Shown: piece by piece, positions 26,541 to 34,883 of the stretch
Layout: each line of letters starts with the position of its first letter
Numbering within the stretch: position 1 is the first letter of the stretch
DNA from: Lachnospiraceae bacterium
GTDB taxonomy: Bacteria > Bacillota > Clostridia > Lachnospirales > Lachnospiraceae
Length of the DNA: 64,000 bases
Assembly: GCA_017479285.1 (NCBI GenBank)
Contig: JAFVCL010000035.1
Coordinates: 1-64,000, forward strand
Direction: 5' to 3'
Notes under the pieces: generated by a model
What the model saw: the letters and a program-made list of their open reading frames with translations, nothing else
The model's database searches: none
What the model was told of the DNA's origin: nothing
Program-made: the position numbers and the translations under genes

Positions 26541-27329
26541 ATGCTTAAAATAAAAATAATAAAACCAGTAATCTGCGCAGCTCTGGGGCTTGTCTGTGTG
26601 TGCTTCTTTAATGCATGCGCAAAGACTGACAGGGTGCTTACCTTTGAAAGCGGGAATATCTCGGAGGGGAGCACGGAAGGTGAGGAATTGCCGGACAGCG
26701 CCGGAGATCCGTATGGTGCGGGAGGAGAGACGATCTCCGGAGTGTTAAGCGGAGAAAACCCCGCAGGAGACATAAAGCCGCAGGAAAGCGGACCGAAGGG
26801 CGAAGCTGCGGGATCATCCGAAAACACGGGGGAAATCTATGTTTATGTATGCGGGGCGGTAAAAGAGCCGGGGCTGTATATCCTGCCGGAGGGGAGCCGT
26901 ATAAATGATGCTCTTACCCTCGCGGGAGGCTTTGCAAAGGGAGCTGATGAGGTTTATCTTAATCTTGCGGCACCGGTTTATGACGGGGAACAGCTATATT
27001 TTCCCCTGGAGGGAGAGAATGTCCCCGAAATCTCGGACAAGGAGAATCTCAATATCGATACGGATGCCGGACCAAGCGGATCAAACGGCGGATCTGCCAT
27101 GGAAACGGGTCAGCCCTCGGGTGACGGGACGGGCATCAACTTAAATACGGCGGATGTCGCACTTTTATGCAGTATTCCGGGAATCGGAGAGGCAAAGGCC
27201 GGGGCGATAATAGCATACCGGGAAGAAAACGGACCGTTTACAAGGACGGAGGATGTGATGAATGTGTCCGGCATAGGACAGGCACTTTACAGGCGCATAC
27301 TGCCCTATATTTCTGTGGGCGGCCGGTAA
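26541..27329 (+). CDS. comEA: ComEA-like DNA-binding competence protein with SLBB and helix-hairpin-helix domains
   Basis: 262 residues. A hydrophobic N-terminus ends in a cysteine (FFNACAK), so it is membrane-anchored and may be a lipoprotein. A polar Gly/Glu linker leads to an SLBB/ComEA N-terminal domain (YVYVCGAVKEPGLYILPEG, about 95-160). After a second linker come two helix-hairpin-helix motifs (INLNTADVALLCSIPGIGEAKAGAI and VMNVSGIGQALYRR). ComEA binds incoming double-stranded DNA outside the membrane in competent cells and passes it to ComEC, which is not in this window. GGAGGG lies 7 bases before the ATG. Confidence 0.9.
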   Translation: MLKIKIIKPVICAALGLVCVCFFNACAKTDRVLTFESGNISEGSTEGEELPDSAGDPYGAGGETISGVLSGENPAGDIKPQESGPKGEAAGSSENTGEIYVYVCGAVKEPGLYILPEGSRINDALTLAGGFAKGADEVYLNLAAPVYDGEQLYFPLEGENVPEISDKENLNIDTDAGPSGSNGGSAMETGQPSGDGTGINLNTADVALLCSIPGIGEAKAGAIIAYREENGPFTRTEDVMNVSGIGQALYRRILPYISVGGR

Positions 27330-27364
27330 TAACAGAGTAAGTAAAAAAGGTAAGAGGGTAGAAA

Positions 27365-28066
27365 ATGTCAAAAAAGGTACTTGTAGTTGACGATGAAAAG
27401 CTTATAGTAAAGGGAATAAAGTTCAGCCTCGAACAGGATGAAATGGAGGTTGACTGTGCCTTTGACGGCGAGGAGGCGCTTGAAATGCTCAGGAAGAACG
27501 AATACGATATCGTTCTCCTTGATCTCATGCTTCCAAAGATAGGGGGATATGAAGTCTGTCAGCAGTTAAGGGAGTTTTCACAGGTGCCTGTTATCATGCT
27601 TACCGCAAAGGGCGATGATATGGATAAGATCCTCGGTCTTGAGTACGGTGCGGACGATTATGTAACGAAGCCCTTTAATATCCTTGAGGTAAAAGCGAGG
27701 ATAAAGGCTATATTAAGAAGAACGGAGCAGAAAAAGCCTGTTCACGAGACTGGGAGCAACGAGCTTGTCAGCGGACGGATCCGCCTGGACATCGAGGGAA
27801 GGAGAACCTTTATCGGCGGGGAGGAGATATCTCTTACCAGTAAGGAGTTTGAGGTTCTGGAGATACTGATGAGAAATCCCGACCGGGTCTACACAAGGGA
27901 AAACCTTATGAATATAGTATGGGGAACAGATTATCCCGGGGATGTGAGGACTGTGGATGTCCATATTAGAAGACTGCGTGAAAAGATCGAAAAAGATTCC
28001 GGAAACCCCATGTATGTACACACCAAGTGGGGCGTAGGATATTATTTCTTGAACAGGGAAAACTGA
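27365..28066 (+). CDS. OmpR/PhoB-family response regulator
   Basis: 233 residues. Receiver domain (1-120) with phospho-acceptor D53 in VLLDLMLPKIGGYE, the T in VIMLTAKGDD and K in YVTKPFN. A C-terminal winged helix (about 135-230) ends VDVHIRRLREKIE and VGYYFL. The sequence is close in style to WalR/PhoP-type regulators. It works with the kinase that begins one base after its stop and with the GerMN lipoprotein that follows. Target genes are not evident. Confidence 0.95.
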   Translation: MSKKVLVVDDEKLIVKGIKFSLEQDEMEVDCAFDGEEALEMLRKNEYDIVLLDLMLPKIGGYEVCQQLREFSQVPVIMLTAKGDDMDKILGLEYGADDYVTKPFNILEVKARIKAILRRTEQKKPVHETGSNELVSGRIRLDIEGRRTFIGGEEISLTSKEFEVLEILMRNPDRVYTRENLMNIVWGTDYPGDVRTVDVHIRRLREKIEKDSGNPMYVHTKWGVGYYFLNREN

Positions 28067-28067
28067 T

Positions 28068-29546
28068 GTGAAGCTTTTTATACACAATCTGTGGGAAATG
28101 GTCCGCATGCGAAGTCTGCGGGCCAGAATTTTTCTTATATTGATACTGGTGGGTACCTTGCCGAATGTACTCATGGAGACCATAATCGTCAAGACCTATG
28201 AGATAAAAGCTGTTGAGCAGAGGAGCGCGACTGTGCAGAACCAGTTGAAGATCCTTGCAAACCATCTTATCGCCAACGAGTTTCTTGCCAGCTATAATCC
28301 GAACAGCCCGTATAAGCTCAAATCCCATGAGATCATAGAGGCTGAACTTGACATGCTTGCGAACCTCTATGAGGGGCGGGTCATGATAATCGGCAGCAAC
28401 TACAAGGTTCTTCTCGATACCTATAACATCTCCGAGGGAAAGACGATGATCTCCGAGGAGGTTGTCAAGTGCTTCAGGGGGGAGAACATATCCAATTACG
28501 ACTCGGAACACGGTTATATCGAGATGACAAGGCCCATTGTCAATACGACGGATGACGGAGACAGCACAATCCAGGGGGTTATGCTTACAAGTATCTCGGA
28601 TTCCACCATAACCGCTACCGAGAAGTCCCTTAACAGAAACGCGGTTGCCTTTGAAATAATAACCATTGTTATGGTTATGGTATTCTCGTTTGTAATATCC
28701 GGGTTGCTGACAAGACCTTTTGAGAGGATAACAAAAGCCATCGGGGAGGTTAAGGCAGGGTACAGCAATGATCCGATCTCAGTGCGTTCCTACAGTGAGA
28801 CCGTACACATATCCGACGCTTTCAACCAGCTGCAATCGAGGATGAAGACAATAGACGATTCGCGAAAGGAATTCGTTTCAAATGTCTCCCATGAGCTTAA
28901 AACTCCGCTGACCTCAATGAAGGTTCTCGCGGATTCACTTATAGCGCAGCCGGATGCTCCAGCAGAGCTCTACCGTGAGTTTATGGAGGATATCGCGTCG
29001 GAAATTGACCGTGAAAACAGCATAATAACAGACCTTCTTGCCCTTACCAAGATGGATATGAGCAACCAGGAGCTTAATATCACATCCGTCAATATCGGCG
29101 ATCTCGCGGAGATAATCCTGAAAAGACTGCGTCCCATCGCGAGAAAGAAGGATGTAGAGCTTACTCTGGAGGAAGCAAGGGAGATAGTGGCAGATGTGGA
29201 CGAGGTCAAGATGTCTCTTATAATGACAAACCTTGTGGAGAATGCCATAAAATATAACCGGGATCATGGAACGGTAAAGGTTATGCTTGACTCGGACATT
29301 CAATTTTTTACATTTTCCGTTGTGGACTCCGGTATAGGAATTCCCCAGGAGAGCATACCGTTTATTTATGAGAGATTTTACAGGGTGGATAAATCCCACT
29401 CCCGGGAGATAGGCGGGACAGGGCTTGGGCTTGCGATAACGAGAAGCGCTGTGCTCCTTCACAGAGGAACCATAACGGTTACGAGCGAGGAGGGCGTGGG
29501 AAGCACCTTCACGGTAAAGATTCCGCTGAGCTTTATCGGAAGCTGA
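28068..29546 (+). CDS. Membrane sensor histidine kinase, partner of the adjacent response regulator
   Basis: 492 residues, GTG start. Transmembrane helices at about 20-43 and 180-205 flank an extracytoplasmic sensor domain of about 135 residues with a Cache-like look. A HAMP linker follows, then the phospho-acceptor H275 in VSHELKTPLTS, N box NLVENAIKYN, G1 DSGIGIP, F box YERFYRVD and G2 GGTGLGLAI. All catalytic motifs are intact. Similar in order to WalK, but lacks the PAS domain. The ligand is unknown; the downstream lipoprotein may be part of the sensing complex. Confidence 0.95.
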   Translation: MKLFIHNLWEMVRMRSLRARIFLILILVGTLPNVLMETIIVKTYEIKAVEQRSATVQNQLKILANHLIANEFLASYNPNSPYKLKSHEIIEAELDMLANLYEGRVMIIGSNYKVLLDTYNISEGKTMISEEVVKCFRGENISNYDSEHGYIEMTRPIVNTTDDGDSTIQGVMLTSISDSTITATEKSLNRNAVAFEIITIVMVMVFSFVISGLLTRPFERITKAIGEVKAGYSNDPISVRSYSETVHISDAFNQLQSRMKTIDDSRKEFVSNVSHELKTPLTSMKVLADSLIAQPDAPAELYREFMEDIASEIDRENSIITDLLALTKMDMSNQELNITSVNIGDLAEIILKRLRPIARKKDVELTLEEAREIVADVDEVKMSLIMTNLVENAIKYNRDHGTVKVMLDSDIQFFTFSVVDSGIGIPQESIPFIYERFYRVDKSHSREIGGTGLGLAITRSAVLLHRGTITVTSEEGVGSTFTVKIPLSFIGS

Positions 29547-29590
29547 TAAGCTGCGGGACGGCAAAGCCCCCGGATTTGAGGTAGGACAAT

Positions 29591-30550
29591 TTGAAGAAAA
29601 TATGTATTTTCATAGTGGCTATGGCGGCGGTCTTTATGCTTGGCGGCTGCGCAGCCACAGAGACGGAAAATGGAATACCGGTATATTATCTGAGCAGCTC
29701 GGAGACAAGGCTGGAGACACACATGGTTGACATCAGTCTTGGGGAGGATCCGGAGGAGAATATAAACGCACTGCTTGAGGTTCTGGGACGAAATCCGGAA
29801 TTCATGCAGTATAAAGCTCCGCTTGGATATCCCATAGGGATCAACAGTATTAAACTCGATACAACAAGACTGACGATCGATTTTGACAGCCGTTATTACG
29901 AGCTTGGAACCTCAACCGAGGTTCTTATAAGGGCGGCGGTGGTCCAGACACTTTTGCAGCTTAAAAATGTAAGATACATCTTTTTTACCGTGGATGGGGA
30001 TCCTCTGATCGACAATACCGGCAAGCAGGTCGGGAGAATGAGTGAAAAGACCTTTATCTACAATGACGGAAACGCAATAAACACTTACGATGAGGTTGTT
30101 GTAAAGCTCTACTTTGCAAATGAGAGTGCAACCGGTCTTATCGGCGCTTACAGAGACAAATTTTATTCGACAAATGTTCCGCTGGAGCTGTTTGTGGTGG
30201 AGGAGACCATCGCCGGACCGAGCGGGCAGATAGAGGGGCTTTATCCGACAATAAACCCGGATACGAATGTCATAAGCGTTTCTACAAGTGACGGCGTGTG
30301 CTATGTAAATCTTGATTCAGGTTTTACGACCACGGTGGGCAATGTACCCACGGAGATGGCCGCGTATTCGCTGGTAAATGCGCTGACGGAGCTTCCGACG
30401 GTAAACAAGGTTCAGATACTCGTTAACGGGGAGGTTCCGCAGATATTCCAGACCTCCGCATTTGAGAGAAACGAGGATATCGTGACGACTCTTACCGAGT
30501 ATGAAGAGGATGAAGACATATACGAAACCGAAGAGGATACAAGGGGATAG
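29591..30550 (+). CDS. GerMN-domain lipoprotein (LpqB/GerM-like)
   Basis: 319 residues from a TTG start at 29591 with GAGGTAGGA 5-13 bases upstream. Signal FIVAMAAVFMLGGCAA gives a good lipobox (LGGC). Two GerMN domains follow, about 45-165 and 175-290, each with the VNLDSGF / TIDFDSRYYELG type core and the AAVVQTLLQL or AAYSLVNALTEL helix. An acidic tail ends the protein. GerMN domains occur in spore germination protein GerM and in LpqB, which modulates the MtrAB two-component system in actinobacteria. The RR-HK-GerMN order here matches that module. Confidence 0.9.
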   Translation: MKKICIFIVAMAAVFMLGGCAATETENGIPVYYLSSSETRLETHMVDISLGEDPEENINALLEVLGRNPEFMQYKAPLGYPIGINSIKLDTTRLTIDFDSRYYELGTSTEVLIRAAVVQTLLQLKNVRYIFFTVDGDPLIDNTGKQVGRMSEKTFIYNDGNAINTYDEVVVKLYFANESATGLIGAYRDKFYSTNVPLELFVVEETIAGPSGQIEGLYPTINPDTNVISVSTSDGVCYVNLDSGFTTTVGNVPTEMAAYSLVNALTELPTVNKVQILVNGEVPQIFQTSAFERNEDIVTTLTEYEEDEDIYETEEDTRG

Positions 30551-31552
30551 ATGAAAGCAAAGGACGCAAAAGCATCGTTTGACCGGTTAAAATCGCAGAT
30601 CAGAGGTAAAACGCTTGAAAGGATGGTGCTTCTCTACGGCGAGGAGAGGTATCTGAGGCTTCAATATCTTTCGATCATCATGAAGTATTTTGATGCCAGG
30701 AAGGGCGATATGAACACGGACTGCTACGAGGGGAGGAATGTAAATGTCGGCGCGGTCATAGACCAGGCTGAGACCCTGCCTTTTCTTGCGCAGGACCGTG
30801 TCATGATCTTTCAGGATACCGGACTTTTCAAAGCTGGAGGGGATCAGCTGGCGGAGTATCTTAAAAATCCCTGCGAGACCACAGTGTTTATATTCTGCGA
30901 GAGCGAGGTCGACGAGAGAAGCAGGCTGTACAAGATTTTAAAAGAAAAGGGCTCGGTTGCCCAGATCGATGAGCAGACAAGGGAAAGCCTCCAGGGGGTC
31001 ATCGGTTCGTTCCTCAAAAAAGAGGGTAAAAGGATAAGCCTTGAAACCGCAAACAGGATCCTCGACAAGACCGGAAACAATATGGCAATGCTGCGTTCCG
31101 AGCTTGAGAAGCTGGTGACCTACTGCTATGACAAGGAAGTTATCGCAACGGAGGATGTGGAAACCATCTGCTGTCAGAACATTGAGGACAAGATATTCGA
31201 GCTTCTCGACGCGCTTGCGGCAAAGGAGGCAAAAAAGGCCATGAGTCTGTATTATGATCTGCTTGCGCTCAAGGAACCGCCCATCAAGCTTCTTGTGCTG
31301 ATGGAGAAGCAGTTTAACCAGCTTTTGCAGATAAGGCTTCTCCGGGACGAGGGGGAGTTAAAGGAAACCATAGCCGGTAAGGTAGGGATAAACCCGTATT
31401 TTATCGGGAGATATATGAACCAGGCATCAATGTATACGGCAGGACAGCTTCGGGAAATCTTTGAGAGAGCGGTAAGTACCGATGAGGACATAAAGACCGG
31501 AAGGATTTCCGACCAGCTGGGCGTGGAGACATTGATACTGTCGCTTTTGTAG
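30551..31552 (+). CDS. holA: DNA polymerase III delta subunit
   Basis: 333 residues, ATG directly after the previous stop. Clamp-loader wrench subunit that opens the sliding clamp. Recognised from the order LLYGEERYLR near the start, the YEGRNVNVGAVIDQAETLPF segment, TVFIFCESEVDERSRLYK, and the C-terminal collar domain with YDLLALKEPPIKLLVLMEKQFNQLLQI. The length matches the family. It is a housekeeping gene cotranscribed with the GerMN lipoprotein and the small gene after it. Confidence 0.92.
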   Translation: MKAKDAKASFDRLKSQIRGKTLERMVLLYGEERYLRLQYLSIIMKYFDARKGDMNTDCYEGRNVNVGAVIDQAETLPFLAQDRVMIFQDTGLFKAGGDQLAEYLKNPCETTVFIFCESEVDERSRLYKILKEKGSVAQIDEQTRESLQGVIGSFLKKEGKRISLETANRILDKTGNNMAMLRSELEKLVTYCYDKEVIATEDVETICCQNIEDKIFELLDALAAKEAKKAMSLYYDLLALKEPPIKLLVLMEKQFNQLLQIRLLRDEGELKETIAGKVGINPYFIGRYMNQASMYTAGQLREIFERAVSTDEDIKTGRISDQLGVETLILSLL

Positions 31553-31565
31553 TCAGGAGTAATAT

Positions 31566-31808
31566 ATGCGTACAATAGAGTTTAAGATGGAAAGACCGGG
31601 CAAGCTTGAGGTGGGTCAGAAGGTTATCGTAACCGAGGGAACCCTCCCCAGCAACTATTTTTATTCCATAGGTATACCGGAGGATCCCTTTCTTGCGATG
31701 TCACCAAATATACCGCTGATAGAACGCCTTGTCTCCACAGAGGGCGTCGTGAAGGATATCATACATAATGACAGGGGTTATTATGTCATAGCGGATTTTG
31801 ACGAGTAA
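31566..31808 (+). CDS. Small conserved-looking protein of unknown function
   Basis: 80 residues, with AGGAG 8 bases before ATG. Beta-rich pattern (TIEFKMERPGKLEVGQKVIV, then YYVIADFDE at the end) suggests a small beta-barrel fold. I do not recognise a named family and no cysteines or catalytic motif stand out. It follows holA by 13 bases, so it is likely to be in the same operon. Confidence 0.7.
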   Translation: MRTIEFKMERPGKLEVGQKVIVTEGTLPSNYFYSIGIPEDPFLAMSPNIPLIERLVSTEGVVKDIIHNDRGYYVIADFDE

Positions 31809-31842
31809 TAAAGAATGATCAGATCAAAGGATGATCAAAAAT

Positions 31843-31872
31843 AAATAAATAATAATCAAATAAATAATAATC
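31843..31872 (+). repeat. Perfect 15-bp direct repeat, two copies
   Basis: AAATAAATAATAATC occurs at 31843-31857 and 31858-31872 in the gap before ridA. It is AT-rich and may form a promoter spacer or come from slippage. No coding role. Confidence 0.6.
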
Positions 31873-31894
31873 AATATAAAGAGAGGTAAAAAAC

Positions 31895-32266
31895 ATGAGG
31901 ATCATTTCTACTGAAAAAGCACCTGCAGCAATCGGACCGTACTCACAGGGAATCATTACGGGTAATCTTCTCTATGCATCCGGTCAGATACCGGTGGATC
32001 CAGCAACCGGAAATGTTGCGAGCACGACCATCGAAGGCCAGACAGAGCAGGTCTGCAAAAACATAGGAGAACTGTTAAAGGCGGCAGGCAGTGATTTTTC
32101 CAGGGTTGTAAAGACAACCTGCTTCCTTTCGGATATCAATGATTTTGCCGCATTTAACGGCGTTTACGCACAGTATTTCACAGGCAAGCCCGCAAGAAGC
32201 TGTGTTGCCGTAAAGGACATTCCCAAGGGAGTGCTCTGCGAGATTGAGATAGTCGCTGAGGTTTAA
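31895..32266 (+). CDS. ridA: RidA family enamine/imine deaminase
   Basis: 123 residues, a single YjgF/YER057c/UK114 domain. Motifs: APAAIGPYSQGI, LYASGQIPVDPATG, and the catalytic arginine in KPARSCVAVKDIP, with C-terminal LCEIEIVAEV. RidA hydrolyses reactive 2-aminoacrylate made by PLP enzymes such as threonine dehydratase, protecting the cell. GAGAGGT precedes the ATG by 8 bases. Confidence 0.95.
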   Translation: MRIISTEKAPAAIGPYSQGIITGNLLYASGQIPVDPATGNVASTTIEGQTEQVCKNIGELLKAAGSDFSRVVKTTCFLSDINDFAAFNGVYAQYFTGKPARSCVAVKDIPKGVLCEIEIVAEV

Positions 32267-32318
32267 CATAAAAACGCGTATAAAAAGACGCGCGTAAAAG
32301 AATGGAATAAAAAATATA

Positions 32319-32810
32319 TCAGGTGAGAAGCTCAAATTCTATTCCTTTAGCGGAAAGGTATTTTTGGATGCTCTTATCCCAGATAAGGTCGGCGTCATGG
32401 CTCATGACAAAGGTGCTGCAGGAAGTACCGGTTGTCAGGGTTATGGCGCCGTTTTCAAATTTTATTCCGAGTATAAGTGCCTTGAGATAGGAAAAATCGG
32501 TTCCGGGGGCCGCCTTTTCAAGCATTTCCGCAGCCTTCTCCGGCTTAAGCATAAGAGAGAACCTTATATGCAGCGGTGTATGGGAGCCGCGGATAAGCTC
32601 GAAAACCGATTTTTTTGTTTCGCTCCAGGGCTGGTACTCATATTCGGGAGCCTCGGAATCCTCGTAGAAGGCAGGATTTAGCTGTCCGTCGAAGGTGTAT
32701 GTTATAGCGGTGACAAGCAGACCGTCGATCACAAGAAAGGGGTCAAACAGATTGCCTGCGAGAAGATTATTCATAAAATTTTTTACATCGGGTACCCTTA
32801 TTGCCAGCAT
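32319..32810 (-). CDS. Uncharacterised protein (possibly the DUF5721 family)
   Basis: 163 residues on the minus strand, convergent with ridA. Begins MLAIRVPDVKNFMNNLL and has a mid region of aromatics and acids (EYEYQPWSETKKSVFELI) then LRFSLMLKPEKAAEMLEKA-like helices. The name DUF5721 comes from memory of Lachnospiraceae proteins of this style and should be verified. No signal peptide or membrane segment is seen. Its promoter would lie near 32830. Confidence 0.65.
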   Translation of the reverse strand: MLAIRVPDVKNFMNNLLAGNLFDPFLVIDGLLVTAITYTFDGQLNPAFYEDSEAPEYEYQPWSETKKSVFELIRGSHTPLHIRFSLMLKPEKAAEMLEKAAPGTDFSYLKALILGIKFENGAITLTTGTSCSTFVMSHDADLIWDKSIQKYLSAKGIEFELLT

Positions 32811-32938
32811 ACAGGTTCAAAACTCCTTGGTCAAAAACGATTACGAGACCTATTCTACCATAAAAGATACCTGTTTATATACCTTAAATGATAAAATTAC
32901 GCAATTATTAAAAAAGTATTATCTTTTTGTTTAGCGTG

Positions 32939-32967
32939 TTTACGAATAAAAATTACTGTGTTAGAAT
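32939..32967 (+). promoter_or_regulatory. Predicted promoter of the degV gene
   Basis: TTTACG at 32939-32944 and TAGAAT at 32962-32967 with exactly 17 bases between them. The transcript would start near 32974, about 50 bases before the degV start. Confidence 0.45.
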
Positions 32968-33022
32968 AACTAAACCACAAGTAGTTTTTAATACTACATG
33001 CAGTATCAGGAGATGATTCAAA

Positions 33023-33934
33023 ATGGACTTAATTGCAGTACTTAAGGAATTGGCTGAGTCCGGAATGATGATGGACAGCCCGGGGAATTACAAAAACAGA
33101 AATTACAAGATCGTTGCTGACAGCTGCCTGGAGTACCCTGAGACCTTTCGGAAGGACGATCGCTTTGTAAATGTTCCCATGATTCTTTATGTCGGAGATC
33201 AGACGATCATAGATGATGAAAACTTCGACCAGAAGGATTTTTTGAGGAAGGTCGCGGAGTCTGCGGAGTGCGCAAAATCAGCCTGCCCCTCACCGGAAAC
33301 CTACAGGGAAGCGTATAAAACCGATGCGGACCATGTATATGTCATAACTATCTCCTCAAAGCTCTCCGGGAGCAACAACAGCGCAAATCTCGCTGTCAGC
33401 CTCTACCACGAGAAATACGGCGACAAGAAGATACATGTTTTTGACTCCCTTTCAACGAGTGTCGGAGAAACACAGCTTTTTTCGCTTATCGTGAGACTTG
33501 AGGAGAAGGGTTATTCCTTTGAGGAAATCATAGAAATCGTCGAAAGCTTCAGGGACAGTATGACTACGCTCTTTGTTCTTGATAATCTTGAGACCTTGAG
33601 AAAGAACGGAAGACTTACAGGCATTAAGGCTTTTGTGGCCTCAACACTCAATATAAAGCCTCTGATGGCGGGAGACAAGGGCTCCATCGTCCAGAAAGGG
33701 CAGGGAATCGGTATAAAGAAGGCTTTTGGAAAGCTGGCGGATTCAATCCACAAGGAGGTTACGGACAAGGAGTACAGAACTCTTATGATCTCCCACTGTA
33801 ACGCGCCGGAAAAGGCTGAGATGGTAAAGGAGCTTATCCTTTCAAAGGACAGCTTCCATGAGGTGGTCGTGCTTGATACAAGAGGACTTAACTCGCTCTA
33901 CGCGAACGACGGCGGTGTTATAGTTACGGTCTGA
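33023..33934 (+). CDS. DegV family fatty-acid-binding protein
   Basis: 303 residues, slightly longer at the N-terminus than most DegV proteins (about 25 extra residues before YKIVADSCLEYP). Motifs: VPMILYVGDQ, KSACPSPETYREAY, VITISSKLSGSNNSA, VFDSLSTSVGE and KNGRLTGIKAFVASTLNIKP. DegV (FakB-type) proteins bind fatty acids and present them to the kinase FakA for incorporation into phospholipid. No fakA is in the window. AGGAG at 33009 is 10 bases before the ATG. Confidence 0.9.
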   Translation: MDLIAVLKELAESGMMMDSPGNYKNRNYKIVADSCLEYPETFRKDDRFVNVPMILYVGDQTIIDDENFDQKDFLRKVAESAECAKSACPSPETYREAYKTDADHVYVITISSKLSGSNNSANLAVSLYHEKYGDKKIHVFDSLSTSVGETQLFSLIVRLEEKGYSFEEIIEIVESFRDSMTTLFVLDNLETLRKNGRLTGIKAFVASTLNIKPLMAGDKGSIVQKGQGIGIKKAFGKLADSIHKEVTDKEYRTLMISHCNAPEKAEMVKELILSKDSFHEVVVLDTRGLNSLYANDGGVIVTV

Positions 33935-33935
33935 T

Positions 33936-33957
33936 ACTTATCCGGAATAAGATAAGT
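33936..33957. terminator. Weak inverted repeat between convergent degV and LytTR genes
   Basis: ACTTATC (33936-33942) and GATAAGT (33951-33957) form a 7-bp stem. It overlaps the LytTR stop and has no T-run, so it could be a bidirectional terminator of low strength. Confidence 0.3.
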
Positions 33958-34679
33958 CAGATAACTCCGTCCATATAGGCTTTTACATAGTCAAGTACAT
34001 GGCGTTCTATTTTAAAGCATGTTCCGTCCGGCATCTCGGCGGTACGCAGGCGCATTTTCACGATATGGTCGATATTTATGATTGAATTTATCGAGGGCAT
34101 AACAAAGCAGTTATGTCCTCCTTTTATTTCGTCGAAAAGTGTGGAGACATCTCCCCGTATGAGCATGGAGCGGCCTTCGGTGAGAGTCACTTTTGTTTTA
34201 AGCCCCTCTGCGGTGGCATACATGATTTCATTCTCGGCCACATACAGGGTATCAAATTCGCTTCTCAGCTCAATGCTTGATACTCTGTGGATAAGGTTTT
34301 TGCTGATCTCGGTAATGAGCTCCCGAAGCTCCTCGGGGCGTATGGGCTTTGCGAGAAACAGAGTGTCGGCGGGATAATCATTGTTTTCGGGGGCGGGGGT
34401 TTCCTTTGAATCCCGGGGATAAACTATGCAGACAGGAGCGGTAACACCCTTTTCGCGAAGACTCTCAAGAACCTTAAGAGAGGTCATCCCCTCGGTGTTT
34501 CTTATGTCTATAAGGAAAGCGTCGTACTGCATGGGGGTTTTAAGCAGGGCTTCGGCGTTTCCGAAGGAATCTATGTACATCGGATCGCCTTCGGAAATAC
34601 GCCTGTCGGCTTCCCGGTTTGCAAGCCGCTCGGTTTGCTTACGATCGGCAATATTATCATCACAGATTGCTAAATGCAT
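33957..34679 (-). CDS. LytTR-family response regulator
   Basis: 240 residues. Receiver domain with D7-D8 in AICDDN, phospho-acceptor D58 in AFLIDIRN and LAKPIRPEEL. A LytTR DNA-binding domain (about 130-240) shows IELRSEFDTLYVAENEIMYATAEG and FVMPSINSIINIDHIVKM. Such proteins bind direct repeats upstream of their targets. No kinase is adjacent. The gene stands alone on the minus strand with a 204-base region upstream shared with aroA. Confidence 0.92.
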   Translation of the reverse strand: MHLAICDDNIADRKQTERLANREADRRISEGDPMYIDSFGNAEALLKTPMQYDAFLIDIRNTEGMTSLKVLESLREKGVTAPVCIVYPRDSKETPAPENNDYPADTLFLAKPIRPEELRELITEISKNLIHRVSSIELRSEFDTLYVAENEIMYATAEGLKTKVTLTEGRSMLIRGDVSTLFDEIKGGHNCFVMPSINSIINIDHIVKMRLRTAEMPDGTCFKIERHVLDYVKAYMDGVI

Positions 34680-34883
34680 GATTATACTCCCTTGGAAAAT
34701 CTATGGATACAGCGAGCGGGGCTTGTCCGACGCATACTGTATTTCAAGTATATCACAAACAAATTTAAGGATAAATATATTCTGTTAATAATCCTCCCGC
34801 TGTGTTAAAATATGAAAAGCCTGCTATATGGTCACAGGCACCCATAACTCCAAGGCTTTGACAGAATACAAAGGAAGAATAAA

